A program made the position numbers and the translations under genes. Positions 32,906 to 40,673 of a stretch of DNA of 58,292 nt are shown here, piece by piece. Location: assembly GCF_000719285.1 (NCBI RefSeq), contig NZ_JOFS01000042.1:1-58292 (forward strand), read 5' to 3'. This stretch comes from Streptomyces bicolor (GTDB taxonomy: Bacteria > Actinomycetota > Actinomycetes > Streptomycetales > Streptomycetaceae). The notes under the pieces are model-generated. The model did not search any database. It saw only the letters and a program-made list of their open reading frames with translations, and was not told the DNA's origin. Position 1 is the first letter of the stretch, and each line of letters opens with the position of its first letter.

Positions 32906-34930
32906 TCACCGGCTGCCCGGCGGCTTCGGCCACGGTGTCCCTGCGGCAGCCGCATCCAGCAGGTCGCCGAGGCGCAGCCAAGCTGTCGGCCCCGAGTAGG
33001 AGGCCGGGCAGGTCGCGAACCGGTCCCACGCGTCCTGATCGGCCCCCAGGGCCTCGCGCACCACGGAGACCACCGACGGATGGGCGCTCCCGTGGCGGCC
33101 ACCCCGGGCCCGCAGCGCCGACCAGGCGGGCAGGGCACGTACCAGTTCCGGCGTGATGCCCGGCCTGGCCAGGATCAGCCGGGTCCAAGCCTCGCGCCAC
33201 GACGGCGCTCCCCCGAGATTCCCCCGCAGGCCCTCCGTGAGGCGGGCCAGCACGGTGTCCGGGGAACCGTGACGACGCAGTACGTCCTCGAAGTCGTCGT
33301 CGGACCGGTACCCGCTCGCGGCGCAGGCGAGGAGAGCCTTCTCGATGAGGGAGTCGTTGCCGGGGTGCCGGTCCAGGTACTCGCTCAGTGCCGGTGTCCG
33401 GATGCCGGCCAGTTGGCGCATGGTTACCGTGTCCGGGGCACCGAGTGCGGTTCGGCGGCGATCCGCGCCGGTGGCCGGCGGAGGGTCGGCGAGGACGCGC
33501 TCGATGGTGTCGAGTATTTCGTCGAGCTCACGGCGCTTGTCATAACGCGGCTGGAGGCCGGGGTGATGAGGGCTCACCCGTGTGCGCGCATGCCGGATGA
33601 TCGGGCGAACCCCGGCCTTGACGTCCTCGGTGACCGTCGGGAGGTGCAGCAGGATGTCGCGTACCCAGGCCACCTCGTCCGGGTCGATGGCTGAGTAGCG
33701 GTCCTCGGGCTCCCAGAACGGCAGGGCACGGGCAGCCGTCTCGGCGAACCTCGCCGCGAGGTCGGCGAGCGTGGTGGCGGAGGCCCGCCACTCAACCGGT
33801 CGATAGCCGTCCTTGACCTGCGTCGGGTTGAGGAGGTGACGCCAGGTTCCGGATGCGCTGATCCGGACCCAGGTGACGGGGGCGTCGCATCCGATGTCCA
33901 GCAGAGTCGTGCTCTTACGGCCCAGGAAGTGACGGAAGCGGACCTGCTCTTCGTCCGTCACGGCGGACAATTCCTCGGCGAAGCGATCCAGGACCTGCTG
34001 CTCGTCCGACCCGTCACGGCGCATTCGGCAGCCCTGCGCCAGCAGGACCTCGAACGGGAAACGCTCCAGGTCAGCCGTGGCAATCTCGGTCAGCAGCCCC
34101 GGCTCGACCGCCCAGGGCAGGCTGCCGAGCAACTCGTCGCGGACCGTCCGCCCGGCATCGGTGCCATCGGCCCACTCCACGCATTCCCGGTGACGGTCCG
34201 GATGCCGTTCGAGTATGCGGCGCCACATGCTCTCCCATGCCTCGTACGCCCGTCTGTGCCGCTCCAGCCAGTCCGTGACGTCTTCTCCGTCGCCGGGCTC
34301 GGAGTCCGGGGCCGTCGGGAGGGTGTCGCGAGCCGCCACGAACACCAGGTCGTGCAACGGACCTTGCCGGAGCACGATCTGGGCCGGGGTTGGTTCCTCG
34401 AGCAGGTGGGGAGTCATGGGCGGCGGGGTGCCGCCGCGGGCACGCACCTCCTCGGCAACCGCACTGACCAGCCTGTCAGCGACGCAGGGACCCCCGAGCC
34501 GGGCCAACTGCTCAGCGGTGCACCGCTTCAGTGTCTGTTCCCGCAGCGACGCCGGACACGACGGATGCCCGAGCGCGAGCGCGACCAAGGCCGGCCGACG
34601 GTCGAAGTGGAACGGTTCGGTCTCGGCCTCCGGATCCCCCGCCACAGCCGCCTCCAGGAGCCACGGGGGCGCCTCCTCGGCATGGGGACCTGACAGCAGA
34701 GCCTCGGCCAGGGCGGAGCGGTCGTATCGGGATTTCGCCGAACGGACCTGCTGCGCCGCCAGTCGCACCGCGGGGTCGTCCGGGCCGCAGTCCGCTATCG
34801 CCGTGAGGAGGAAATCTGAGGGGAGCACAGGTTCTGAGGCTTGGCCGGTCACAAGAGGTTCTCCATCGAGGCTTGTTCGTGCAAAGGGCTCACCGCGCAC
34901 CGGGAGCCGGCGGCCACCCTGATCCCTCAT
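32906..34930 (-). CDS. Large hypothetical protein of unknown family (674 aa)
   Basis: I do not recognise this protein. It has no signal peptide or membrane helix. It is rich in Leu, Ala, Arg and acidic residues and looks mostly alpha-helical. Possible HEAT-like helical repeats occur early (residues about 38-170: DDPAVRLAAQQVRSAKS, APPWLLEAAVAGDPEAE, ALVALALGHPSCPASLREQ). Similar lines recur near the C-terminus (IRTPALSEYLDRHPGNDSLIEKALLACAASG). A helical scaffold is the most I can infer. ATG at 34930 with GGAG five bases upstream; a GTG at 34852 with GGAGA is an alternative. Its GC3 is somewhat lower than in the core genes. Confidence 0.75.
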   Translation of the reverse strand: MRDQGGRRLPVRGEPFARTSLDGEPLVTGQASEPVLPSDFLLTAIADCGPDDPAVRLAAQQVRSAKSRYDRSALAEALLSGPHAEEAPPWLLEAAVAGDPEAETEPFHFDRRPALVALALGHPSCPASLREQTLKRCTAEQLARLGGPCVADRLVSAVAEEVRARGGTPPPMTPHLLEEPTPAQIVLRQGPLHDLVFVAARDTLPTAPDSEPGDGEDVTDWLERHRRAYEAWESMWRRILERHPDRHRECVEWADGTDAGRTVRDELLGSLPWAVEPGLLTEIATADLERFPFEVLLAQGCRMRRDGSDEQQVLDRFAEELSAVTDEEQVRFRHFLGRKSTTLLDIGCDAPVTWVRISASGTWRHLLNPTQVKDGYRPVEWRASATTLADLAARFAETAARALPFWEPEDRYSAIDPDEVAWVRDILLHLPTVTEDVKAGVRPIIRHARTRVSPHHPGLQPRYDKRRELDEILDTIERVLADPPPATGADRRRTALGAPDTVTMRQLAGIRTPALSEYLDRHPGNDSLIEKALLACAASGYRSDDDFEDVLRRHGSPDTVLARLTEGLRGNLGGAPSWREAWTRLILARPGITPELVRALPAWSALRARGGRHGSAHPSVVSVVREALGADQDAWDRFATCPASYSGPTAWLRLGDLLDAAAAGTPWPKPPGSR

Positions 34931-35075
34931 CAAGGCTCCGCAGCATCGTCGTCACCAGCGTGGTGACGCGCTCACGTTTCACCGTGCCCCCCGTGGCCCC
35001 CGCGTCCCCCGCGTCCCCCTGACCCGGCGTCTCCGGGCGATCGTAAGTCCATGCCCGACGCCAAGAGGGCGCTTC

Positions 35076-35372
35076 GTGACACTCCATGCTGGATGCCGGG
35101 GATTGCTCACGGTCGGTCCCCCTGTCAGTGGCCGTCACTACGATCAGTCACAGGGGAATCCACGGCACCTCGATGAGCTCGCCCAGTCCGAGGACTTCGA
35201 TCCGGATGAGATCGAACTGCAGGGCAACTTCCCTGTGAACGAGGATGCCTTTGCCCGGGTCGCAGCGGCCGGTAGCGCGGACGGACTGGACACACTGCTG
35301 GTCGCCGAGTGCCCGGTCCTGGAGTGGCAGGCGGTCGTGCACGACTACGGCGGCGGTGTGATCGCGGTCTGA
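35076..35372 (+). CDS. Hypothetical protein (98 aa)
   Basis: An ORF starting at a GTG with GAGGG seven bases upstream. The second half (from about residue 30) looks like genuine coding sequence, acidic with good third-position GC: DELAQSEDFDPDEIELQG, then DGLDTLLVAECPVLEWQAVV. The first 30 residues look weak, so the true start may be later or the gene may be a C-terminal fragment. No recognisable family. Its 3' end overlaps the end of a decayed minus-strand gene by 28 bp. Confidence 0.45.
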   Translation: MTLHAGCRGLLTVGPPVSGRHYDQSQGNPRHLDELAQSEDFDPDEIELQGNFPVNEDAFARVAAAGSADGLDTLLVAECPVLEWQAVVHDYGGGVIAV

Positions 35373-35722
35373 TGCTCAACACTGCGCCTCAGGGTGCCGG
35401 CGAGGGCGCTGACGGCCTCCGAGCTGTCGCCGGTGATCGCTTCGGTCTCGCGTCCGGGAATGCGGGGGAAGACCTTCGGCAGGGTTCCGTCGTGCTGCCA
35501 GAGCCACCCGTCCCACAGCGCCACCCGGCCCGTCCGGCCCTCCGCCGCGAGGCGTCCGCAGCGAGGCGTCCGCAGCGAAAGCGAGGGCACCGATCTCGTC
35601 GCCCCCGACCAGATCGCGTTGGCCGGCTCGCCGACGGCCGGAGTGCGGGTGAACTGGAGCGGGCGGCCGTCCGGCGCAGGGCGATCGTGATCACTGCTCC
35701 GGCCGGGCCGCCGTACGTGTGC
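35345..35722 (-). pseudogene. Decayed gene with 14-bp duplication and frameshifts
   Basis: Protein-like sequence runs leftwards but switches frame. AVITIALRRT in one frame gives way to PLQFTRTPAVGEPANAIW in the next. After a G-run (35616-35620) GGDEIGALAFAADASLRTPR appears in another frame, and RVALWDGWLWQHDGTLPKVF with IPGRETEAITGDSSEAVSAL resumes in the earlier frame to the stop at 35345. A perfect 14-bp tandem duplication (GCGAGGCGTCCGCA, about 35547-35574) lies between the pieces and shifts the frame. The family is not recognised. Confidence 0.55.
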
Positions 35723-36006
35723 TGTTCGTTGCCCACACGATTGTTTGACCTGGCAAAAGGGACGTGGCAAACAACGCTCCGGTTGCAAGTGTCGGTTGTG
35801 GCATCGCCGATCCAGCGGGCCGCACAAGGCGCCGCCGCCGGCCACACGGATCGGTCGCCGGCCGTGTCGGTCTCGAACCGACCCGCGCGGAGCCTTCGCG
35901 GAAAGCGGGCGGCAGAGCCCGTCCCCAGGGCCCCTCTGATGGATTCCGCGGCGAACACAGTGACACTGACCAGCCATTTCACCAGGAAAACCGGGGGACG
36001 CCACAC
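35723..36006. other. Gap before the glycosyltransferase gene
   Basis: No convincing gene. It is locally AT-richer, with TTGTTTG and CAAACAA forming an inverted repeat about 22 bases apart (about 35740-35776). This may hold the promoter of the glycosyltransferase pair. Confidence 0.3.
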
Positions 36007-37284
36007 GTGCGCATCGCCTTCCTGCTGCACAACGCCTACGCGATGGGCGGCACCGTACGGACGACCATGACACTCGCCGACACGCTCGCCGGGCGACACC
36101 AGGTGGAACTCGTGTCGGTCTTCCGGCACCGCGAGAAACCACAACTGGGGCGCTCGCCCAAGGTGCCGCTGCGGGCCCTGGTGGACCGGCGCGAGGGATC
36201 GACGGACGCGGCGGACCCTCTCACCCGGCGGGCCGGAGAGGCCTTCGCGAAGGGGGACAGCCGCTCGCACCAGTACCACCGGCTCGCCGAGCAGCGGATC
36301 ATCGACTGGCTGCGGGAGACGGACGCCGACGTCGTCGTGGGCACCAGGGCCGGACTCAACGCGCTGGTGGCCCGGTTCGGGCCACGACATGCCGTACGCG
36401 TCGGCCAGGAGCACCTCACCCACGACAACCACCCGCACCGACTGCGGACGGAACTCCAGCGCTGGTACGGCGGTCTCGACGCGCTGGTCACCATGACCGA
36501 GGCCGACGCGCGCGACCACCGGCGCGGCATGCGGCTGCCGCGCACCCGGGTGCTGGCCATCCCCAACAGCGTCCCCGAACCCGCGGTGCCGCCGGCCGAC
36601 GCGGCGGCCAAGGTCGTCGTCGCGGCGGGACGACTGGCCCGCGTCAAGCGGTACGAGATGCTGGTCGACGCGTTCGCCCTGGCCGGTGCGGCCTGCCCCG
36701 ACTGGTCCCTGCGCATCTACGGGGACGGCCCGGAGCGCGCCCGGATAGCCGACCGGATAGCCCACCACGGCCTGGGTGACCGGGTCTTCCTGATGGGTTC
36801 GGCCACTCCCATCGAGGCCGAGTGGGTCAAGGGCTCCATCGCCGCGGTGACCTCCGCGCACGAGTCGTTCGGAATGACGATCGTGGAGGCCATGCGCTGC
36901 GGCCTGCCCGTGGTGAGCACCGACTGCCCCCACGGGCCCGGCGAGATCATCCGCCACGGTGTGGACGGCTGTCTCGTCCCACGCGACAGCACCCAGGGCG
37001 TGGCCGACGCGCTGCTGGGACTGATGCGAGACGACGGACGGCGTGCGGAGATGGGCAGGGCCGCCCGGGCCGGTGCGGCGAGACGATTCACTCCGGATGG
37101 CATCGCCGACCGCTACGAGCGCCTGTTCAACACACTGCTGGAGGAGCGGGCCGGGCGGGCCGCTCCGCCACCGCCCGGCCCGGCCGACTGGCGCGACCGT
37201 GCCCCCGTGCTCGCCGCCACGGCAGGCATCCTCGCCCGCGCAGCGGTGCGCCGCGGGCGGCGCAAGCTGGGGTGGGTCGGATGA
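36007..37284 (+). CDS. GT4-family glycosyltransferase
   Basis: A 425-residue GT-B fold, retaining GT4 transferase. The N-terminal acceptor domain begins RIAFLLHNAYAMGGTVRTT with the GGxxR-like loop. The C-terminal donor domain has VVVAAGRLARVKRYEMLVDAF, LRIYGDGPERARI, and the EX7E motif as ESFGMTIVEAMRCGLPVVS. Such enzymes add sugars to lipid carriers, proteins or glycans. The GTG at 36007 is chosen because it begins the fold; the ORF is open far upstream without codon bias. A Pro-rich tail ends the protein, and the next gene overlaps by four bases. Confidence 0.9.
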   Translation: MRIAFLLHNAYAMGGTVRTTMTLADTLAGRHQVELVSVFRHREKPQLGRSPKVPLRALVDRREGSTDAADPLTRRAGEAFAKGDSRSHQYHRLAEQRIIDWLRETDADVVVGTRAGLNALVARFGPRHAVRVGQEHLTHDNHPHRLRTELQRWYGGLDALVTMTEADARDHRRGMRLPRTRVLAIPNSVPEPAVPPADAAAKVVVAAGRLARVKRYEMLVDAFALAGAACPDWSLRIYGDGPERARIADRIAHHGLGDRVFLMGSATPIEAEWVKGSIAAVTSAHESFGMTIVEAMRCGLPVVSTDCPHGPGEIIRHGVDGCLVPRDSTQGVADALLGLMRDDGRRAEMGRAARAGAARRFTPDGIADRYERLFNTLLEERAGRAAPPPPGPADWRDRAPVLAATAGILARAAVRRGRRKLGWVG

Positions 37285-38696
37285 CCGCGGATCGCACAAC
37301 GGCCTCGGCACAGCGGATGCTCTCGGCACAGCGGATGCTGTGGATCGTGGCCGCCGGGTTCTGTCTGCTGTCGGCCGTCCTCGTACCGCTCACCCTGCCG
37401 CTCGGCTGGGACGAGCTCGTGTACGCCAGCCGCTTCGGACCGTACGGTCCCGCGACCCCGTTCAGCGCCCCGCGTACCCGCGGGGTCCCCCTGCTGCTCG
37501 CTCCGATCGCCTCCTGGAGCGACTCGACGGTGCTGCTCAGGGTGTGGCTGCTCCTGCTGGCCGGCGGTGCGCTCTGGCTGGGATTCCGACCCTGGCTGCG
37601 GATCCTGCACCGCCCGGCGGCGGTGTGGGTGGCGGCCGGACTGTACGGCAGCCTGTGGATCACCCTCTTCTACGCCGGTTCCGCGATGCCGAACCACTAC
37701 ACCGCGATGGGTGCCACCGCCGCCGTGGGCTGTTTCCTCGCACCGCGCCCCCGGTACGCGGGTGTCGCGGCAGGCCTGGCGGTCGTGACCCTGATGCGAC
37801 CCAACGACGGTGTGGCCGTCGCCGCACCGCTGCTCCTGGCCGCCGTACTGATGCCCGCACTGCGCGACCACGGCCGCCTTTGGGAGCGTCTGTCGGCCGT
37901 GGCGGCCGGACTCATGGCGGGTGCGCTGCCCTGGGTGGTAGAGGCCGAGTTGCGGTTCGGCGGCGTGCGCAACCGGCTCGCGGAAGCCGACGAGGTCCAG
38001 GGCGGCCTGCGGGCCGTCTTCTCCCTGGGCGCCCATCTCACCTCGCTGGACGGCCCACTGCTGTGCCGTCCCTGTACGGGCGACACCGTACGGCTGCCCG
38101 TGACGGAGTGGTGGGTGCTGCTGCCGCTGCTGGTCGCCCTGGGGCTGTGGGCGGAGCGCCGGGCGCGCCGGTCCGCTGCACCGCTGTGGCTGGCGGTGGC
38201 GGTGGCGGTGGCCGCGGCGGCGCCGTATCTCTTCCTCGTTCCCTACGCCGCGCCGCGGTTCCTGCTGCCGGCCTACGCCCTGCTGGCGCTCCCTGCCGCT
38301 GTCGGGCTCCTCGCCGTCGTCCACCGGGCCCGCACCCGCCGTTCGCTGCCGACAGCCGCGGTGCTCGTCCTGGCACTCCTCGGGCACTTGGGCATCCAGG
38401 CCGGGCTCGTCCACAAGCATGCGGGCAACCATCAGCAGGCCCGCGGAGACTGGGTCCGGATCGCCTCCGTGCTGCGCGAGCACGGGGTGCACCCGCCGTG
38501 TGTCCTCGCGGGGAACACATCGACGATTCCCATCGCCCACACCGCGGGCTGCACTGTCTCGGAGACGGATCCCCCGGCGCACCCCGATGCGCTGGTCCTT
38601 CGCGAGGGGAAGCCACCGCACTGGGCGCGCGACTGGCAACGATTCCCGGTGCCGGACACCTACCACTCCGGATGGACCGTCGTCGTGCGTCCATGA
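37281..38696 (+). CDS. Multipass membrane protein, GT-C glycosyltransferase-like
   Basis: A 471-residue protein with about 10-12 hydrophobic helices. LPLGWDELVYASRFGPYG after helix 1 puts an acidic pair in the first external loop, as in GT-C (PMT/mannosyltransferase-like) enzymes that use polyprenyl-phosphate sugars. Later RPNDGVAVAAPLLLAA and the C-terminal extracytoplasmic domain (RGDWVRIASVLREHGVHPP...) also fit. Its ATG overlaps the GT4 stop (ATGA), so the two enzymes are made together. An in-frame 18-bp duplication near the start gives SAQRML twice. Confidence 0.75.
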   Translation: MTADRTTASAQRMLSAQRMLWIVAAGFCLLSAVLVPLTLPLGWDELVYASRFGPYGPATPFSAPRTRGVPLLLAPIASWSDSTVLLRVWLLLLAGGALWLGFRPWLRILHRPAAVWVAAGLYGSLWITLFYAGSAMPNHYTAMGATAAVGCFLAPRPRYAGVAAGLAVVTLMRPNDGVAVAAPLLLAAVLMPALRDHGRLWERLSAVAAGLMAGALPWVVEAELRFGGVRNRLAEADEVQGGLRAVFSLGAHLTSLDGPLLCRPCTGDTVRLPVTEWWVLLPLLVALGLWAERRARRSAAPLWLAVAVAVAAAAPYLFLVPYAAPRFLLPAYALLALPAAVGLLAVVHRARTRRSLPTAAVLVLALLGHLGIQAGLVHKHAGNHQQARGDWVRIASVLREHGVHPPCVLAGNTSTIPIAHTAGCTVSETDPPAHPDALVLREGKPPHWARDWQRFPVPDTYHSGWTVVVRP

Positions 38697-38882
38697 CGGC
38701 CGGCCGTGCGACACAGGCTCTCGGGGCCGGTAGGGCGATGCGGCCCCCGATCTCCACTGCGGCGCCGACGGCTCCCGAGGTGCCTTCGCGTCCGGGCCCG
38801 AGCGGTGGAGCGCCCGGCGCATGCCCCACGATCTTTTGCGGAGAGGGGAGCCGGCTGCCGCGTGGGGGGGGGAAGCGCACGC

Positions 38883-38921
38883 AGGTCCGGCGGACGGCAG
38901 GTGACGCCACCCGCCGGACCT
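38883..38921 (-). terminator. Hairpin after the ricin-lectin pseudogene
   Basis: AGGTCCGGCGG pairs perfectly with CCGCCGGACCT over a 17-base loop, 11 bp beyond the pseudogene's stop on the minus strand. Confidence 0.6.
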
Positions 38922-38931
38922 CGGCGCTTCG

Positions 38932-39455
38932 TCAGACGGTGCGGCACTGGAACTGCTGGTTGGTGCCGGTCCCGCAGGTCCACTGGATGAGACGGGCACC
39001 GTTGGCGGGCGGCGCCTGCGATGTCGAGACACTTTGCCGCTGTGCTGGGTAAGGACACGGACGTACCCGCCACCCGCGTCCTGGAGCCGCCACTGCTGGT
39101 TCAGGCCGCCGACTCGGGTGTACTGGAGCGCCACCCCGCTATCGGCAGCCTAGTTGTCGGTGAGATCGAGGCACTTGGAGCTGTGCCGGGCGACCAGGTG
39201 GTAGAACGGGCCGCCGCCCACACCACTGACCGTGCCGGCGGCGGTGTCGACGGCGACCTGCGGGTACCACGGCATGTTCATGGTTGTCCGGGTGGGGAAG
39301 GCCAGCGGCAGCCAGACGTACTGCGAGTCGTTGACGGTGCCCCATCCAGATCACGAACTTGCCGGTCGCGCTGTTGTGGATGGCCAGGTCCAGCAGGGCC
39401 CGCAGCTGAGCTGACGAGTGCGGTCCGGAGCGCCAGACCAACATCCCCCTCGCTC
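38932..39455 (-). pseudogene. Broken secreted carbohydrate-active enzyme with ricin B lectin domain (C-terminal remnant)
   Basis: Reading leftwards, LRALLDLAIHNSATGKFVIWMG shifts frame near 39347 to VNDSQYVWLPLAFPTRTTMN then FYHLVARHSSKCLDLTDN, where an in-frame TAG (39150-39152) interrupts. ALQYTRVGGLNQQWRLQDAG and YVRVLTQHSGKCLDIAGA follow, with two further shifts before ARLIQWTCGTGTNQQFQCR and the stop. SKCLD, QYxxxGxxNQQW and QWTCGTGTNQQF are ricin-type beta-trefoil repeats (CBM13). The upstream part resembles the end of a secreted glycoside hydrolase, perhaps GH43-like. The 38697-38882 stretch beyond it holds nothing recognisable. Confidence 0.75.
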
Positions 39456-39705
39456 ATCGCTCATCGCAAGCCACAGAAGCAGCAGCTCAGAGCAGCTCAT
39501 GTCGGCCCGCAGCCCGTCTCCTCCCATATGAACGACCCGCACTGACGCGCATCCGCTACGCTGTCCATGGCCGGTCGTTGGTACGTCGCGCTGTCTACGC
39601 GTATGACACCGTGGAGGGGCGTCGCACCACGTCTGACCAGCGGGCTTGTGCTCCTAGCTGAAGATCCATTTCCTGGGTTTTCAACAAGGTTCTCCACAAG
39701 CCCCC

Positions 39706-39781
39706 GCCTTCGTAGCTCAGGGGATAGAGCACCGCTCTCCTAAAGCGGGTGTCGCAGGTTCGAATCCTGCCGGGGGCACCA
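39706..39781 (+). tRNA. tRNA-Arg (anticodon CCU)
   Basis: Complete cloverleaf. Acceptor GCCTTCG/CGGGGGC (two G:U pairs), D arm GCTC/GAGC, anticodon stem CCGCT/AGCGG with loop CTCCTAA (anticodon CCT at 39739-39741), T arm GCAGG/CCTGC with loop TTCGAAT, and an encoded CCA end. It reads AGG codons. Its 3' part is duplicated at 47137-47164, so it served as an attachment site. A perfect terminator follows after five bases. Confidence 0.97.
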
Positions 39782-39785
39782 GCCA

Positions 39786-39819
39786 AAAGGCCACCTACCG
39801 ATCTTGGTAGGTGGCCTTT
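39786..39819 (+). terminator. Intrinsic terminator of tRNA-Arg
   Basis: AAAGGCCACCTACC and GGTAGGTGGCCTTT form a perfect 14-bp stem with a six-base loop, ending in TTT. This is the strongest terminator in the window. Confidence 0.9.
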
Positions 39820-39883
39820 GACATCCAGGTCTGACATCAACGCGGGCGGCCGAGGATGCCACCGCAGACCACAACGGTTCGAC

Positions 39884-40171
39884 CTATATCGCCCAGATGT
39901 CAAAAATGCCCAACTTCTTCCCGATGAAGAGCGCTACCGAAGCGGGAACCAGCAAGCAAATGCCGATGCCGCCAAGCACATATGGTGCCACTGGTGTCCC
40001 TTTCGGGAAGCGCCCATCGGGTCGACGCTTGCGCGCAACGGCGAAGCGCCTGACGAAAAGAGCGGCACTCAACATGAGCAGGAACGCGCCGACAATCTGC
40101 AGCGCCATCAAGCCGCATTCAAGAAGGAAAAGGACCAGGTAGGAGAGCAGCACCCCCACGACTACCCTCAC
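39884..40171 (-). CDS. Small membrane protein with two to three TM helices (95 aa)
   Basis: A 95-residue hydrophobic protein. The first helix pair runs VLLSYLVLFLLECGLMALQIV and GAFLLMLSAALFV, followed by a strongly basic loop (RRFAVARKRRPDGRFPKG). A final helix (VLGGIGICLLVPASVALFIG) ends in KKLGIFDIWAI. Base composition is lower in GC than neighbouring core genes. Not recognised. The GTG at 40171 starts right after a five-codon ATG frame ending in TAA. The gene lies immediately inside the tRNA boundary of the relic element. Confidence 0.6.
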   Translation of the reverse strand: MRVVVGVLLSYLVLFLLECGLMALQIVGAFLLMLSAALFVRRFAVARKRRPDGRFPKGTPVAPYVLGGIGICLLVPASVALFIGKKLGIFDIWAI

Positions 40172-40389
40172 TTACTCAGATTTCGCCATTAATCAGAATC
40201 CGGTCGGCTTTCATTGCCGTCGGCTGCAACCACGCGCAAGGCGCAAGGCGGACAATAGGATCATGGCCGGGACTGCGTCAACCGTGCGGCTGAACCCGTG
40301 CCCGATGTGTGCCCGACCGGTTGGTAAGTCGCGGCACCGCGGCTGTTCAGCTTGCCCTGCGTGAAGGTTGGACTCCGCCCCTCTCCAGG

Positions 40390-40662
40390 CTCCGCGTCCC
40401 GCCTCGACCAGTCCGCCGGCTTCACGCCTTCGTGCCGCCTTCTCCAGGATCCGTATCACCGCGTCCAGTCCGTCCCCGCGCAGGTCAGCGCGGGGACGGA
40501 CGTCTCCCGCTGGGCGTCCTGGGCGACGTCCGTGCAGACGACCACGGTGAGGCCGAACTCGGAGTGGCCCAGGCTCTGGAGTCCCCAGGCGGGGCACGAC
40601 TCCAACCGCCAGGGGGAGGGTGTCAGTGTCATGGCGAGCGTCGTGCAGGCGTTGTCACATGG
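40390..40662 (-). pseudogene. Decayed tyrosine recombinase (integrase) C-terminus
   Basis: The minus frame reads LQSLGHSEFGLTVVVCTDVA followed by QDAQRE. This aligns by eye with the C-terminal integrase pattern LGHS-xx-GLTxxTYTHVAQDxQRE, in which Tyr is the nucleophile; here it is Cys. The sequence then shifts frame and continues as GDGLDAVIRILEKAARRR, like integrase tails. Upstream residues no longer resemble the RHxxR box. Loss of Tyr and the frameshift make it inactive. The rest of the 40172-40673 interval holds nothing I can identify. Confidence 0.65.
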
Positions 40663-40673
40663 AGGCCGTGCTG

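Noticed and set aside
35389..37329. 646-codon minus ORF across the GT4 gene
   Set aside because: It is the shadow of the GT4 glycosyltransferase. Only its last 100 codons touch the decayed gene at 35.3-35.7 kb.
40171..40192. Tiny ATG ORF encoding MAKSE followed by TAA directly before the small membrane protein's GTG
   Set aside because: A leader-peptide role is possible, but five codons with no ribosome site are not enough to claim.
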